Shown here one piece after another: positions 45,897-54,135 of a stretch of DNA of 64,000 nucleotides. The position numbers were made by a program, and so were the translations under genes. Numbering within the stretch: position 1 is the first letter of the stretch; each line of letters starts with the position of its first letter. Below the pieces are notes generated by a model. It was not told the DNA's origin, searched no databases, and saw only the letters and a list, made by a program, of their open reading frames with translations. Source of the stretch: Thiohalobacter thiocyanaticus (GTDB taxonomy: Bacteria > Pseudomonadota > Gammaproteobacteria > Thiohalobacterales > Thiohalobacteraceae); the NCBI RefSeq assembly GCF_002356355.1, contig NZ_AP018052.1, positions 2,480,001 to 2,544,000 on the forward strand, in the 5' to 3' direction.

Positions 45897-46712
45897 GTGC
45901 AAAAAACTGCCCAGCAGAATTATGGCGACGACCCCCTCAAGGTCCGCGACACCGACCAGTACAAGGACGAATACGTTCATGGCTTCGTCGACAAGTGGGA
46001 CGAACTGATCGACTGGGACGGCCGCGCCAACAGTGAAGGCGACTTCTTCATCCAGGCCCTCAAGGAACGCGGCGCCAAGAAGATCCTCGACGTCGCCTCC
46101 GGCACGGGCTTTCACTCCGTGCAATTGATGAAGGCCGGTTTCGAAGTGACCAGCGCGGACGGCAGTCCGGAAATGCTGGCCAAGGCCTTCGAGAATGCCC
46201 GCAAGCGCGGTCATATCCTGCGCACGGTCCACGCCGACTGGCGCTGGCTCAACCGCGACGTGCACGATCTCTACGATGCCGTCATTTGTCTGGGCAACTC
46301 CTTCACCCACCTGCATGACGAGAACGACCGCCGCAAGGCCCTGGCGGAATTCTACGCCACCCTGCGTCATGACGGCATCCTGATCCTGGACCAGCGCAAC
46401 TACGACGCCATCCTGGACCACAAGGTTCAGCCGACGCACAACTATTACTACTGTGGCGACAATGTCAGCGCCTCGCCGGAATATGTCGACGACTCGCTGG
46501 CCCGGTTCCGTTACGAGTTCCCCGACAAGTCGGTGTATCACCTCAACATGTTCCCGCTGCGCAAGGACTACACGCGCCGCCTGATGAAGGAAGTGGGCTT
46601 CCAGAAGGTAACCACCTACGGTGATTTCCAGGAGACCTACCGCGAGGAAGAGCCCGACTTCTACATCCACATCGCTGAGAAGAAATATCATCAGCAGGAG
46701 GATACTGAATGA
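45897..46712 (+). CDS. gsmT: Glycine/sarcosine N-methyltransferase (betaine synthesis step 1-2)
   Basis: From the GTG at 45897 (GGGAGGAAATACT in front) this is a 271-residue enzyme closely resembling Ectothiorhodospira GSMT. It has DDPLKVRDTDQYKDEYVHGF, VDKWDELIDWDGRA, the SAM-binding ILDVASGTGFHSVQLMKAGF and RGHILRTVHADWRWLNRDVH. It methylates glycine to sarcosine and dimethylglycine. An in-frame open region extends upstream to 45723 but does not match the family start. The ATG of the next gene overlaps its TGA. Confidence 0.95.
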   Translation: MQKTAQQNYGDDPLKVRDTDQYKDEYVHGFVDKWDELIDWDGRANSEGDFFIQALKERGAKKILDVASGTGFHSVQLMKAGFEVTSADGSPEMLAKAFENARKRGHILRTVHADWRWLNRDVHDLYDAVICLGNSFTHLHDENDRRKALAEFYATLRHDGILILDQRNYDAILDHKVQPTHNYYYCGDNVSASPEYVDDSLARFRYEFPDKSVYHLNMFPLRKDYTRRLMKEVGFQKVTTYGDFQETYREEEPDFYIHIAEKKYHQQEDTE

Positions 46713-47557
46713 GTACCACCCCATCCTATTCCGAGGTCGTGGAGACGGCGCGCAGCTATTACAACAGCGATGACGCCGACAATTTCTACTTCCACGTCTG
46801 GGGCGGTGAAGACATCCATATCGGTCTGTACCAGGACGACCAGGAGCCCATTGCCGATGCCAGCCGCCGCACCGTGGAACGCATCGCCTCCAAGCTCGAC
46901 AACCTGGGCCCGGACAGCTACGTCCTGGACGTGGGCGCCGGCTACGGCGGCGCCGCCCGCTACCTGGCGAAGACCTACGGCTGCCGGGTCGTTGCGCTCA
47001 ACCTGAGCGAGAAGGAGAACGAACGCGACCGGCAGATGAACAGGGAGCAGGGCCTGGATCACCTGATCGAGGTGGTCGACGGCAACTTCGAGAACCTGCC
47101 CTACGACAGCGGCACCTTCGACGTGGTCTGGTCGCAGGACTCCTTCCTGCACAGCGGCCATCGTGACAAGGTGATCTCGGAGGCCGCGCGCGTGCTCAAG
47201 CCGGGCGGCGAGCTGATCTTCACCGACCCGATGCAGGCCGACGACTGCCCCGAGGACGTGCTGCAGCCGGTCTACGACCGCATCCACCTCAGCAGCCTGG
47301 GCTCGATCGGCTTCTACCGCGAGCAGGCCGCCCGCAACGGTCTCAAGGAAATCGAGATCGAGGATCTGACCGCGCGCCTGCCCGTCCATTACGGCCGCGT
47401 GCGCGAGGAACTGACCCGCAACCGCGACGATCTGGTGAACCGGGTCTCCGAAGAGTACATTGACCGCATGATCACCGGCCTGGGACACTGGGTCGATGCC
47501 GGCAGCAAGGGCTACCTGAGCTGGGGCATCCTGCATTTCCGCAAGACCGCGGACTGA
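46709..47557 (+). CDS. sdmT: Sarcosine/dimethylglycine N-methyltransferase (betaine synthesis step 2-3)
   Basis: This 282-residue methyltransferase has SAM-binding VLDVGAGYGGAARYLAKTYG near residue 72, and the family segments HVWGGEDIHIGLYQDD and VWSQDSFLHSGHRDKVISEA. It completes methylation of sarcosine or dimethylglycine to glycine betaine. It overlaps gsmT by four bases and is followed by metK, so all three likely belong to a unit for salt-stress osmolyte synthesis. Confidence 0.95.
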   Translation: MSTTPSYSEVVETARSYYNSDDADNFYFHVWGGEDIHIGLYQDDQEPIADASRRTVERIASKLDNLGPDSYVLDVGAGYGGAARYLAKTYGCRVVALNLSEKENERDRQMNREQGLDHLIEVVDGNFENLPYDSGTFDVVWSQDSFLHSGHRDKVISEAARVLKPGGELIFTDPMQADDCPEDVLQPVYDRIHLSSLGSIGFYREQAARNGLKEIEIEDLTARLPVHYGRVREELTRNRDDLVNRVSEEYIDRMITGLGHWVDAGSKGYLSWGILHFRKTAD

Positions 47558-47577
47558 TCTGAATACACCCGGCCCGC

Positions 47578-47615
47578 GCCGCCGCCCGCGCGGCGGCAGA
47601 CGGCCCGACTTTTTT
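47578..47615 (+). promoter_or_regulatory. GC-rich hairpin with distal T-run between sdmT and metK
   Basis: A perfect 8-bp stem (GCCGCCGC-CCGC-GCGGCGGC, 47578-47597) is followed, after 12 bases, by six T at 47610-47615. It might attenuate read-through from sdmT into metK or act as an RNA processing site. The T-run is too far from the stem for a classical intrinsic terminator, so its function is uncertain. Confidence 0.5.
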
Positions 47616-47667
47616 CATTAACTCGACCGCACGAGGCGGTTGTCCAAAAACCCATCAGGAGGTTTAC

Positions 47668-48843
47668 ATGGCACGCGAATATATCGTGTCTTCCGAATCG
47701 GTAGGCGAGGGTCACCCGGACAAGGTGGCCGACAACGTTTCTGACGCCATTCTCGACGCCCTGCTCGCGCAGGATCCGCTCTCGCGCGTGGCCTGCGAGA
47801 CCATGGTCAACACCGGCATGGCCATCATCTCCGGCGAGATCACCAGCAAGGCCACCGTCGACTACACCGACGTGGTGCGCGAGACCATCCTCGACATCGG
47901 CTACAACGACGGCGCCATGGGCTTCGACGGCAAGAACTGCGCCGTGCTGGTCGCGCTGGACAAGCAGTCTCCCGACATCGCCCAGGGCGTGGACGAGGGC
48001 ACCGGTCTGGATCTGGACCAGGGCGCCGGCGACCAGGGCCTGATGTACGGCTATGCCACCAACGAGACCAATGAGCTGATGCCCATGCCGATCCAGTATG
48101 CGCACAAGCTGACCCAGCAGCAGACCAAGGTGCGCAAGGACGGCACCCTGCCGTGGCTGCGTCCGGACTGCAAATCGCAGGTCTCCGTGCGCTACGAGGG
48201 CAACGAGCCCAAGATGATCGACGCCGTGGTCCTGTCCACCCAGCACGCCGAGGACATCAGCTACGATCAGCTGAAGGAAGCCGTGATGGAGGAGATCATC
48301 AAGCCGATCATCCCGAGCAGCATGATCTCCGACAAGACCGAGTACTTCATCAACCCCACCGGGCGTTTCGTCATCGGCGGTCCGGTCGGCGACTGCGGCC
48401 TGACCGGGCGCAAGATCATCGTCGACACCTACGGCGGCGTGGGTCGTCACGGCGGCGGCGCCTTCTCCGGCAAGGATCCGACAAAGGTCGACCGCTCTGC
48501 TGCCTATGCCGCGCGCTACGTGGCCAAGAACGTGGTCGCCGCGGGCCTGGCCGACAAGTGCGAAGTGCAGGTCGCCTACGCCATCGGTGTGGCCAAGCCG
48601 GTCTCCATCCATGTCGAGACCTTCGGCACCGCCAAGATCGACGAGTCCAAGATCGAGGCCCTGATCCGCGCCCACTTCGACCTGCGGCCCAAGGGCATCG
48701 TGCAGATGCTGGACCTGCTGCGCCCGATCTACCGCAAGACCGCCTCCAACGGCCACTTCGGCCGCGAGGAGCCGGAATTCTCCTGGGAGAAGACCGACCG
48801 CGCCAAGGCCATGGCCGACGACGCCAACCTCAAGACGGCCTGA
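47668..48843 (+). CDS. metK: S-adenosylmethionine synthetase
   Basis: This 391-residue enzyme makes SAM from methionine and ATP. It has the motif [16 protein letters not shown] (GAGDQG near residue 115) and the P-loop-like [19 protein letters not shown] near residue 262, with N-terminal [15 protein letters not shown]. The ribosome-binding site is CAGGAGG. It supplies the methyl donor for the two upstream betaine methyltransferases, since three SAM are used per betaine. No S-adenosylhomocysteine hydrolase gene follows. Confidence 0.96.
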   Translation: MAREYIVSSESVGEGHPDKVADNVSDAILDALLAQDPLSRVACETMVNTGMAIISGEITSKATVDYTDVVRETILDIGYNDGAMGFDGKNCAVLVALDKQSPDIAQGVDEGTGLDLDQGAGDQGLMYGYATNETNELMPMPIQYAHKLTQQQTKVRKDGTLPWLRPDCKSQVSVRYEGNEPKMIDAVVLSTQHAEDISYDQLKEAVMEEIIKPIIPSSMISDKTEYFINPTGRFVIGGPVGDCGLTGRKIIVDTYGGVGRHGGGAFSGKDPTKVDRSAAYAARYVAKNVVAAGLADKCEVQVAYAIGVAKPVSIHVETFGTAKIDESKIEALIRAHFDLRPKGIVQMLDLLRPIYRKTASNGHFGREEPEFSWEKTDRAKAMADDANLKTA

Positions 48844-48870
48844 GCCGTCGCGGGGTAACCGCAGCAAGTC

Positions 48871-48900
48871 AAAGGCCCCTTTTCAGGGGCCTTTTTCTTT
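48871..48900 (+). terminator. Intrinsic terminator after metK
   Basis: The stem AAAGGCCCCT/AGGGGCCTTT with loop TTTC is followed by a T-rich tail. It lies 27 bases after the metK stop and marks the end of the betaine operon transcript. Confidence 0.9.
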
Positions 48901-48998
48901 GCCTGACATATCGGCATCACACAAACTTCATTTCCCGGCAACATCTGCCTGCTAGCTTCACGGTACCCCTCAAACTGCCTGATCAGGAGGCAACAACC

Positions 48999-50936
48999 GT
49001 GAACGATCACGACGACAACAGCAGCAACAACTCGGGCAACCGCCCCTTCGCCGATATCCTGGAAACCCGTTTACACCGCCGTCAGGTGCTCAAGGGCGGC
49101 CTGGCCGTGGCCGCGACCGGTTTCTTCGCCGGGCCCGCGGTGGCGCAGGCCTTCGGCCGCGACGACCGGGGCCGTACCCCCTGGCAGCGCAATCCCCGCA
49201 ATCGCGGTCTGATCAACTTCACCCCGGTCGCCATCGCCGACGGCAGCGGCCCCAATCCCGGTATCTCCCCGGATTACCAGTACGACATCATCCTGCCCTG
49301 GGGCGATCCGCTGGAACCCGGCGGCCCGGCCTACAGCTGGCCGCCCACGGCAGCCGATCAGGCGCTGCAGCTGGGTATCGGCCATGACGGCATGTGGTTC
49401 TTCCCCATGATCCACGAGCACGGCCGCCGCTTCGGCTGGGACGAGGACCGGGAGAACAACCCCTGGCGCGGCCGCGCGCTGGCCTTCGGCCAGGGCAATG
49501 ACCACGGCGTGCTGTGCCTGAACCACGAGTTCGGCGGCAATGACCACGTACTGGGCAAACCGGTGCCGGAAAGCCTGGAGGACGTGCGCGCCTCCCAGCA
49601 CGCCCATGGTGTATCGGTGGTCGAGATCCGCAAAGGCCATGGCCGCGATAATCGTTGGCAGCCGGTCCGGAGCAGGCTCTCGCGCCGCATTCACGTCAAC
49701 ACGCCGGTGAACTTCAGCGGCCCGGCGGCCGGCCACCCGCTGCTGCAGACCCCCAACGGCAACATCCCGCTCGGTACCGTCAACAACTGCGCCAACGGCT
49801 ACACCCCCTGGGGCACCTACCTGACCTGCGAGGAGAACTTCAACGGCTACTTCGGCACCGAGGACCCGGCCTGGACGCCGAACGAATCGCAGCAGCGCTA
49901 CGGCTTCCTCAACACCGGCTTCGGCTATGGCTGGCACCTGTTCGACAAGCGCTTCGACCTGGCCGACCCGGATTATCGCAACGAGGAAAACCGCTTCGGC
50001 TGGATCGTCGAGATCGACCCCTTCGATCCGACCCGGACCCCGGTCAAGCGTACCGCCCTGGGCCGCACCAAGCACGAGGGCGCCACGGTGCATGTCGACG
50101 ACTATGGCCGCGTGGTGGTCTATTCCGGCGACGATCAGACCTTCGACTACATCTACAAGTTCGTCTCCGCCGACAACTGGCGCGCCATGCGCGCACGCGG
50201 CGAAAGCCCGCTGGATCACGGCACCCTGTACGTGGCCCGGTTCGGCGATGACGGCAACGGCGAATGGCTGGAACTGAGCATGAACATCCCGGCCCTGGCC
50301 GCCCGCTTCGCCGACATGGGCGAACTGCTGGTCAACACCCGCATCGCCGCCGACATCGTCGGTGCCACCCCGATGGACCGCCCGGAATGGGTCACGGTCG
50401 GCGCCGACGACAAGGTCTACTGCGCCCTGACCAACAACAGCCGGCGCAGTGTCGCCGACGGCCCCAACCCGCTGGCCCCGAACCCCGACGGTCACATCAT
50501 CCGCTGGAGCGAGACCTCGGGCTTTGCCGGCACCACCTTCGTCTGGGACATCTTCCTGATCGCCGAGGACACCCACGCTGACGACCGGGAGGACACCTTC
50601 AGCGATCCCGACGGTCTGTGGGCCGACCCGGACGGCCGCCTGTTCATCGAGACCGACGGCGGCCAGAAGAAGGGACTGAACAACCAGCTGCTGGTGGCCG
50701 ACATCAACAGCGGCGAACTGCGGCGTCTGTTCACCGGGGTCAGCGGCTGTGAAGTGACCGGGATTGCGGTCACGCCGGATCGGCGCACCCTGTTCGTCAA
50801 TATCCAGCACCCGGGCGACGGCGATCCGAACCAGACCAACTTCCCTCTGCTCAATGCCGCGCCGGACGGCGTGACCATCCCGCGCGATGCCACCGTGGTG
50901 ATCACCCGCCGGGACGGCGGCATCATCGGCGCCTGA
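48999..50936 (+). CDS. PhoX-type (DUF839) phosphatase family protein
   Basis: From the GTG at 48999 (AGGAGGCAACAACC in front) this is a 645-residue protein with a Tat signal (RRQVLKGGLAVAATGFFAG). The rest matches the DUF839/PhoX family, which binds Ca2+ and Fe for alkaline phosphatase activity: CLNHEFGGNDHVLG near residue 170, GTYLTCEENFNGYFG near residue 275 and DDQTFDYIYKFVS near residue 385. The open frame extends far upstream inside metK but not as the same gene. It is likely periplasmic. Phosphate regulation is possible, but no Pho box was identified. Confidence 0.88.
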   Translation: MNDHDDNSSNNSGNRPFADILETRLHRRQVLKGGLAVAATGFFAGPAVAQAFGRDDRGRTPWQRNPRNRGLINFTPVAIADGSGPNPGISPDYQYDIILPWGDPLEPGGPAYSWPPTAADQALQLGIGHDGMWFFPMIHEHGRRFGWDEDRENNPWRGRALAFGQGNDHGVLCLNHEFGGNDHVLGKPVPESLEDVRASQHAHGVSVVEIRKGHGRDNRWQPVRSRLSRRIHVNTPVNFSGPAAGHPLLQTPNGNIPLGTVNNCANGYTPWGTYLTCEENFNGYFGTEDPAWTPNESQQRYGFLNTGFGYGWHLFDKRFDLADPDYRNEENRFGWIVEIDPFDPTRTPVKRTALGRTKHEGATVHVDDYGRVVVYSGDDQTFDYIYKFVSADNWRAMRARGESPLDHGTLYVARFGDDGNGEWLELSMNIPALAARFADMGELLVNTRIAADIVGATPMDRPEWVTVGADDKVYCALTNNSRRSVADGPNPLAPNPDGHIIRWSETSGFAGTTFVWDIFLIAEDTHADDREDTFSDPDGLWADPDGRLFIETDGGQKKGLNNQLLVADINSGELRRLFTGVSGCEVTGIAVTPDRRTLFVNIQHPGDGDPNQTNFPLLNAAPDGVTIPRDATVVITRRDGGIIGA

Positions 50937-50968
50937 CCTGCGGGCCGCAAGGCCCGTCCCGCCCGCTG

Positions 50969-51006
50969 CACCGGCCCCGGTTCGCCACCGGGGCCGGTGT
51001 CTTTTC
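50969..51006 (+). terminator. Intrinsic terminator after the PhoX-type gene
   Basis: A 13-bp perfect stem CACCGGCCCCGGT/ACCGGGGCCGGTG with loop TCGCC is followed by TCTTTT. It lies 32 bases after the stop and may also serve the convergent pirin gene. Confidence 0.85.
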
Positions 51007-51027
51007 AACCCAGCCAGACATTGCCGA

Positions 51028-51885
51028 TCAGTCGCGGATCACATCCGCCCGCTGCTGTACCAACCGCCCGTCGCGGTAATCGCGCATGGCCTGATGGATC
51101 TCGTCCTGGGTGTTCATGACGAAGGGGCCGTACTGCGCAATGGGCTCGCCGATCGGTTGTCCCGCCACCAGGATCAGGCGCGCACCCGCCTCACCGGCCG
51201 TCACGCCCACCCGCTCGCCCGTGTCCAGCACCGCCAGACTGTGTGCAGGCACGCCGGTGCCGGCCACTTCGACCGCCCCCTCGAACACATGAAGGAAGGC
51301 GGTATGCGTCACCGGCAGATCATGCTCGAAGCGCCGGCCGGGCTCCAGTGACACGTCCAGGTACTGCACCCGGGTATGCGGATCCTCCACCGGCCCGCAC
51401 AGGCCGGCGTGCTCGCCGCTCAGCACCTTCACCTCCAGCCCCGGCTCCCGGTGCACCGGGAAGGCGGCGGCGCTGAATTCCTGGTAGGCCGGCGCACTCA
51501 GCTTGTCGCTGGCCGGCAGATTGATCCAGAGTTGGAAGCCGCGCATCAGCCCGGCGGACTGCTGCGGCATCTCCGAATGGATCACCCCGCCGGCGGCCTT
51601 CATCCACTGGGCGCCGCCGGATTGCAGGTCGCCCTGGTTGCCCATGCTGTCGCGGTGCAGCATGTGCCCGTCCAGCATATAGGTGAAGGTGACGAAGCCC
51701 CGGTGCGGATGGTCCGGAAAGCCGGCGATGTAGTCGTCGGGATTGTCGCTGCTGAAATGATCCAGCAGCAGGAAGGGATCCAGATTGCGCCGCGCCGGCG
51801 TACCCAGGGTGCGGCGCACGGTCACGCCCGCGCCTTCGGTGATCTCCTGCGCCGGAATGAGTTGTCTGACTTCGCGATAGGTCAT
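51028..51885 (-). CDS. Pirin family protein
   Basis: From the ATG at 51885 (AAGGAGAACAGCG in front) this is a 285-residue bicupin of the pirin family. The N-terminal cupin has FPDHPHRGFVTFTYMLDG with the metal-binding His residues, and an HSEMPQQSAGLMRGFQLWIN region typical of pirins. Some pirins act as quercetinases and others as redox-responsive regulators. The function here is not shown. It is downstream of azoR on the same strand. Confidence 0.9.
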   Translation of the reverse strand: MTYREVRQLIPAQEITEGAGVTVRRTLGTPARRNLDPFLLLDHFSSDNPDDYIAGFPDHPHRGFVTFTYMLDGHMLHRDSMGNQGDLQSGGAQWMKAAGGVIHSEMPQQSAGLMRGFQLWINLPASDKLSAPAYQEFSAAAFPVHREPGLEVKVLSGEHAGLCGPVEDPHTRVQYLDVSLEPGRRFEHDLPVTHTAFLHVFEGAVEVAGTGVPAHSLAVLDTGERVGVTAGEAGARLILVAGQPIGEPIAQYGPFVMNTQDEIHQAMRDYRDGRLVQQRADVIRD

Positions 51886-51954
51886 CGCTGTTCTCCTTGT
51901 ATAGCCGTTACTTCCTGCCGATGCCGGGATGGCCCGGAGGTACCGTCCAATAAC

Positions 51955-52022
51955 ACCCTCCTTCAACGGGCGGGGAGACCCGCTTCCTCCCTCTTGATGG
52001 GGGAGGATTGAGGAGGGGGTGA
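51955..52022. repeat. CTCCCTCTTGATGGGGGAGG-type repeat
   Basis: The segment contains a GCTTCCTCCCTCTTGATGGG / GGGAGGATTGAGGAGGGGGT hairpin. Similar elements are common in proteobacterial intergenic DNA. It is the only copy seen here. It occupies the space between pirin and azoR together with unassigned sequence. Confidence 0.6.
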
Positions 52023-52067
52023 GGCCCGGACTCCGGCAGGCACACTCTCCATGTCAGCGCCGCTGAC

Positions 52068-52694
52068 TCATGCGGCCGCACGAAGCGCCGCGGCCGTCTC
52101 CGCAATCCGCCGCTGCGCCGCTGCCACCGCCTCATCCTGCTGCTGCATGATGCGATCGGCCGCAATGACCGTCACGTCCTCGATCCCCAGAAACCCCAGC
52201 ACCTGCCGCAGATAGCCGCTGGCAAAGTCGATGTCGCTGCCCACGGGGGTACCGCCGCTGGCCAGCAGCAGGAAGGCCTGCCTGCCCCGCAGCAGCCCCT
52301 GCGGGCCGGACTCGGTGTAACGGAAGGTCTCGCCGACACGCGCCACCTGGTCGATCCAGGCCTTGAGACTGGCGGGAATGGAGAAATTGTAGATCGGTGT
52401 GCCGATCACCAGGACATCCGCGTCCTGCAGTTCCCGCACCAGCGCATCCGACTGTGCCAATGCCGCACGCTGCGCGGCATCGCGCTGTTCCGCCGGGGTA
52501 TAGCTGGCCCCGATCCAGTCCGCGTCCACCACCGGCAGCCCCGCGGACACATCCCGTTCACGCAGCTGCAGATCGGGATGATGCGCGCGCAGCCTGTCCA
52601 GCAGGTGCGCGACCAGCCCCCGGCTGACCGAGCCCTGCTGACGGGCGCTGGCGGTGACGGTGAGAACATTGAGAGCGTTGGTCGTGTGATTCAT
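52068..52694 (-). CDS. azoR: FMN-dependent NADH-azoreductase
   Basis: This 208-residue flavodoxin-fold protein has the N-terminal phosphate-binding TASARQQGSVSRGLVAHLLD, TPIYNFSIPASLKAWIDQVA and the FMN-site segment FLLLASGGTPVG. AzoR enzymes reduce azo dyes and quinones with NADH and help with thiol or electrophile stress. The divergent LysR gene is an obvious regulator candidate. Confidence 0.93.
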   Translation of the reverse strand: MNHTTNALNVLTVTASARQQGSVSRGLVAHLLDRLRAHHPDLQLRERDVSAGLPVVDADWIGASYTPAEQRDAAQRAALAQSDALVRELQDADVLVIGTPIYNFSIPASLKAWIDQVARVGETFRYTESGPQGLLRGRQAFLLLASGGTPVGSDIDFASGYLRQVLGFLGIEDVTVIAADRIMQQQDEAVAAAQRRIAETAAALRAAA

Positions 52695-52767
52695 GGCTGA
52701 CTGCCTCCTGTGTTTGCGGCGGTCGCCCGGCCTGTCCGGACGGCATGTGATCAGCCTATCTGTTGAA

Positions 52768-52814
52768 TTATTCAGAATAAATACTATTATTACGAATAGA
52801 TTATTCTCGAATAA
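52768..52814. promoter_or_regulatory. Paired dyads in the azoR-LysR intergenic region
   Basis: Two inverted repeats with identical arms, TTATTC-N1-GAATAA (52768-52780) and TTATTC-N2-GAATAA (52801-52814), lie 20 bases apart in an AT-rich tract between divergent genes. They are strong candidates for binding sites of the LysR product. The second ends 11 bases before the lysR-type ATG. Confidence 0.75.
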
Positions 52815-52825
52815 GGAACAATTGC

Positions 52826-53743
52826 ATGGACCGTTTCGAGGCCCTGGAAAACTTTGTGCGCGTGGTCGAGGCCGGCAGCATCAGCGGCGCGGCCGAACGC
52901 CGTCAGGTAGCCAAGTCCGCGGTCAGCCGCCGCCTGACCGAACTGGAACAGCACCTGGGCGTGCAGCTGTTCCGCCGCACCACCCGGCGCATGGACCTCA
53001 CCGACACCGGCCGCAGCCTGTACGAACGCGCCGTGCGTCTGCTCGCCGACCTGCAGGAGACCGAACTCGCGGTGTCCAGCGAGCACGGCGCCCTGTCCGG
53101 CAGTCTGCGGGTGGCCGCCCCCTTGAGCTTCGGGCTGCTGCACCTGACGCCCGCGGTCAACGACTTCATCCGCATGCACCCCGAAATCCGTTTCGATCTC
53201 GATTTCAATGACCGTCAGGTGGACATCCTGCAGGAGAGCTTCGATGTGGCCGTCCGCATCGCCGAACTGCCCGACTCCAGCCTGATCGCCCGCCCCATTG
53301 CACCCATCCGCAGCGTGCTGGCGGCCAGCCCCGCCTATCTCGATGCCCATGGCAGCCCCGCCAGCCCGCAGGAACTGGCACTGCACCGCTGCCTGCTCTA
53401 CACCCACCTGCCCGACCCCGGCCTGTGGCGCTACCGTGATCCGCAGGGACATCCAGGCGAGGTCCGGGTCAGCGCGGCCCTGCAGGCCAACAACGGCGAC
53501 TTTCTGCACCGGGCCGCGGTGGACGGCCACGGCATCGTGCTGCAACCGCTGTTCATCTGCTACCGGGCCATCGAGGCCGGCCAGCTGGTGCCGCTGCTCA
53601 TCGACCATGAATGGCAGGGCGTACACGCCTACGCCGTCTACCCGCAGACACGGCACCTGTCCCAGCGGGTGCGCGCCTTCGTCGATTTCCTGGTCGAGCG
53701 CTTCGCCGGCGAGCCCTACTGGGAGCATTGTCTGAAGGCGTAG
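52826..53743 (+). CDS. LysR-family transcriptional regulator
   Basis: This 305-residue regulator has an N-terminal winged helix (FEALENFVRVVEAGSISGAA, SAVSRRLTELEQHLGVQLFR) and a substrate-binding-type effector domain. It is divergent from azoR and likely controls it. The stop TAG (53741-53743) coincides with the start of a GTAGGATGGGT repeat. The last ~7 codons plus the repeat are duplicated 78 bases downstream. Confidence 0.92.
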   Translation: MDRFEALENFVRVVEAGSISGAAERRQVAKSAVSRRLTELEQHLGVQLFRRTTRRMDLTDTGRSLYERAVRLLADLQETELAVSSEHGALSGSLRVAAPLSFGLLHLTPAVNDFIRMHPEIRFDLDFNDRQVDILQESFDVAVRIAELPDSSLIARPIAPIRSVLAASPAYLDAHGSPASPQELALHRCLLYTHLPDPGLWRYRDPQGHPGEVRVSAALQANNGDFLHRAAVDGHGIVLQPLFICYRAIEAGQLVPLLIDHEWQGVHAYAVYPQTRHLSQRVRAFVDFLVERFAGEPYWEHCLKA

Positions 53744-53900
53744 GATGGGTGGAGGCGCAATGCGCCGTAACCCATCATTTACCGCGCCGTGCAGCGATGG
53801 GAACGCTGCCTGAAGGCGTAGGATGGGTGAAGGCGCCTGCTGCGCCGCAACCCATCGTTTGCCGCGCCGCGATGGGTTGCGCTGCGCTCCACCCATCCTA
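53738..53900. repeat. GTAGGATGGGT repeat in tandem, 78-base period
   Basis: The blocks TGTCTGAAGGCGTAGGATGG and TGCCTGAAGGCGTAGGATGG start 78 bases apart (TAG at 53741 and at 53819). Each is followed by inverted CAACCCATC/GATGGGTTG arms. The final arm GATGGGTTGCGCTGCGCTCC ends near 53900 with CACCCATCCTAC. The element overlaps the end of the LysR gene. It fills much of the 392-base gap to 54136. Confidence 0.8.
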
Positions 53901-53913
53901 CCGGGCTCATAGT

Positions 53914-54021
53914 GTCATTCCAGCGCAGACCGGGATGACGGGAAAACCGTCAGTAGACCCGCAAGCATCAATCATTATTTGCATGACTCTGCGTCTCCGC
54001 GCCTCTGCGTCCTTTGCGTTT
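53914..54021. repeat. Fragments of two repeat families
   Basis: GTGTCATTCCAGCGCAGACC and CGGGATGACGGG (53914-53941) are a shortened copy of the GTCATTC...GGGAATCC family. GACTCTGCGTCTCCGCGCCT and GCGTCCTTTGCGTTTA (53985-54020) are one arm of the AACGCAGAG family. The stretch from 54022 to 54135 is featureless apart from a possible leader for the glycosidase gene. Confidence 0.65.
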
Positions 54022-54135
54022 ATGCCGCCCCACAGCTATAACCCGCATACAGCCTGCAGTTATACCGGGCCGCGGTTTAACGGCCGCCGCTTTTCCGCGA
54101 CAATGGCCTTTTCCCCCGTAACCTAAGGAGTCGCC

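Noticed and set aside
47578-47615. A classical terminator between sdmT and metK
   Set aside because: The T-run starts 12 bases after the stem, too far for an intrinsic terminator, so it was listed as a hairpin of uncertain function.
48153-48998. An upstream extension of the PhoX-type gene into metK
   Set aside because: The frame is open by chance inside metK in another phase. The GTG at 48999 has a strong ribosome-binding site and is followed directly by a Tat signal.
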